This document shows, piece after piece, positions 14,393 through 14,840 of a DNA stretch of 14,840 nucleotides; position 1 is the stretch's first letter; each line of letters starts with the position of its first letter. The translations under genes and the position numbers were made by a program. This DNA is from an uncultured Lachnospiraceae bacterium (GTDB taxonomy: Bacteria > Bacillota > Clostridia > Lachnospirales > Lachnospiraceae): positions 1-14,840 of the forward strand of contig CAJTSB010000053.1 of NCBI GenBank assembly GCA_910578825.1. Direction: 5' to 3'. Below the pieces are notes generated by a model. The model saw nothing but the letters and a program-made list of their open reading frames with translations. It was not told the DNA's origin and made no database searches.

Positions 14393-14412
14393 AATTTCAG
14401 ACACATATGTCG
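14372..14412. promoter_or_regulatory. Paired TetR-type operators overlapping the promoter
   Basis: Two copies of CAGACACATxTGTCG lie at 14372-14386 and 14398-14412, differing at one base. The first contains a perfect 12-bp palindrome GACACATGTGTC (14374-14385); the second has an ACATATGT core. Copy 1 sits between the -35 and -10 boxes and copy 2 just downstream of -10, ideal for autorepression by the gene product. Confidence 0.75.
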
Positions 14413-14428
14413 GAAAGTAGGGTTGCTT

Positions 14429-14840
14429 ATGAATAAAAGAGGACAGGAAACAAGGAAACATATAAAGAAATGTGCATGTTCTTTGTTTGCAGAAAAAGGC
14501 TTTAAGCAAGTTACAATGAAGGATATCTGCGATGCGGCGAAATTAAGCAGAGGCGGGCTATATTGCCATTACGAAAGCACACGTCAAATCTTTCAAGAGA
14601 TTATTGATGATATGACAAGTGAGCAGGATAATGAGATTGATTTAAGGATTGAACAAAATTGTTCGGCAGTGACTATTTTGGATGAAATTTTAAACAAGTA
14701 TGAGAATGAAATGCTTGACAGCCAAGCTTCATTAAGCATAGCAATATATGAGTATTTTAGCATTCGTGATATTGCGAATCAGAGCAATACGCTATATGAA
14801 CAATATTTAATTTCAGCAAATACATGGAAGAAGCTAATAC
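14429..14840 (+). CDS. TetR-family transcriptional regulator, partial (3' end outside window)
   Basis: 137 codons are visible. The N-terminal TetR HTH is clear: the helix TRKHIKKCACSLFAEKGF, then KQVTMKDICDAAKLSRGGLY with the recognition segment ending in CHYESTRQIF. The ligand-binding part begins with DMTSEQDNEIDL and is cut by the window edge. The ATG at 14429 is preceded by a weak site (GTAGGG, 14417-14422). Two operator-like repeats overlap its promoter, so it probably represses itself, and likely a gene beyond the window, such as an efflux pump (inference). The gene looks richer in A and T than the recombinase genes, which hints at a separate origin. Confidence 0.88.
   Translation, partial: MNKRGQETRKHIKKCACSLFAEKGFKQVTMKDICDAAKLSRGGLYCHYESTRQIFQEIIDDMTSEQDNEIDLRIEQNCSAVTILDEILNKYENEMLDSQASLSIAIYEYFSIRDIANQSNTLYEQYLISANTWKKLI

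Overview
The base composition, the strong GGAGG-type ribosome sites, the gene families and the mobile-element content all suggest a gut Clostridia genome, most likely Lachnospiraceae. The genus cannot be fixed from the window. The whole stretch looks like accessory DNA: pieces of different elements joined together.

Left part (1-2100): an IS3-family (IS150-type) insertion sequence runs off the left edge on the minus strand. Its terminal repeat, ending near 427, cuts into the 5' end of a transglutaminase-like gene. Two small unknown genes follow in the same direction, with related C-termini, and a rho-independent terminator lies downstream. Middle part (2100-6500): a LysR-type regulator faces away from an operon of a MarR-type regulator, a MATE efflux pump and a cytidylate-kinase-like protein. 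A lone OmpR-type winged-helix protein and a terminator follow. The MarR-MATE pair suggests drug-responsive efflux, with the kinase-like gene coupled to it by overlap of the ribosome site and the pump's stop codon.

Repeat zone (6620-7090): no convincing gene, but four degenerate tandem units of about 133-140 bp. Each has a conserved imperfect dyad, and three have a second AT-rich dyad followed by a T-rich tract. This is the least explained part of the window.

Recombination module (7200-12915): a small DUF6870-like protein and three consecutive large serine recombinases (593, 593 and 513 aa), all rightward. The third carries Cys where its two neighbours have an active-site Arg. Just past it, the DNA switches abruptly into the C-terminal half of an SNF2-type helicase gene, exactly at its Walker B (DESH) motif and next to GA dinucleotides. 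GA is the junction dinucleotide of TnpX-type recombinases. The 5' half of the helicase gene is not in the window, so genes to the left may be cargo of the recombinase element, or the left side has been rearranged.

Right end (12917-14840): the helicase fragment breaks again within motif VI and runs into a Tn4451-type tnpV gene. Then come a terminator and a TetR-family regulator, cut by the window edge, whose promoter is overlaid by two near-identical operator repeats.
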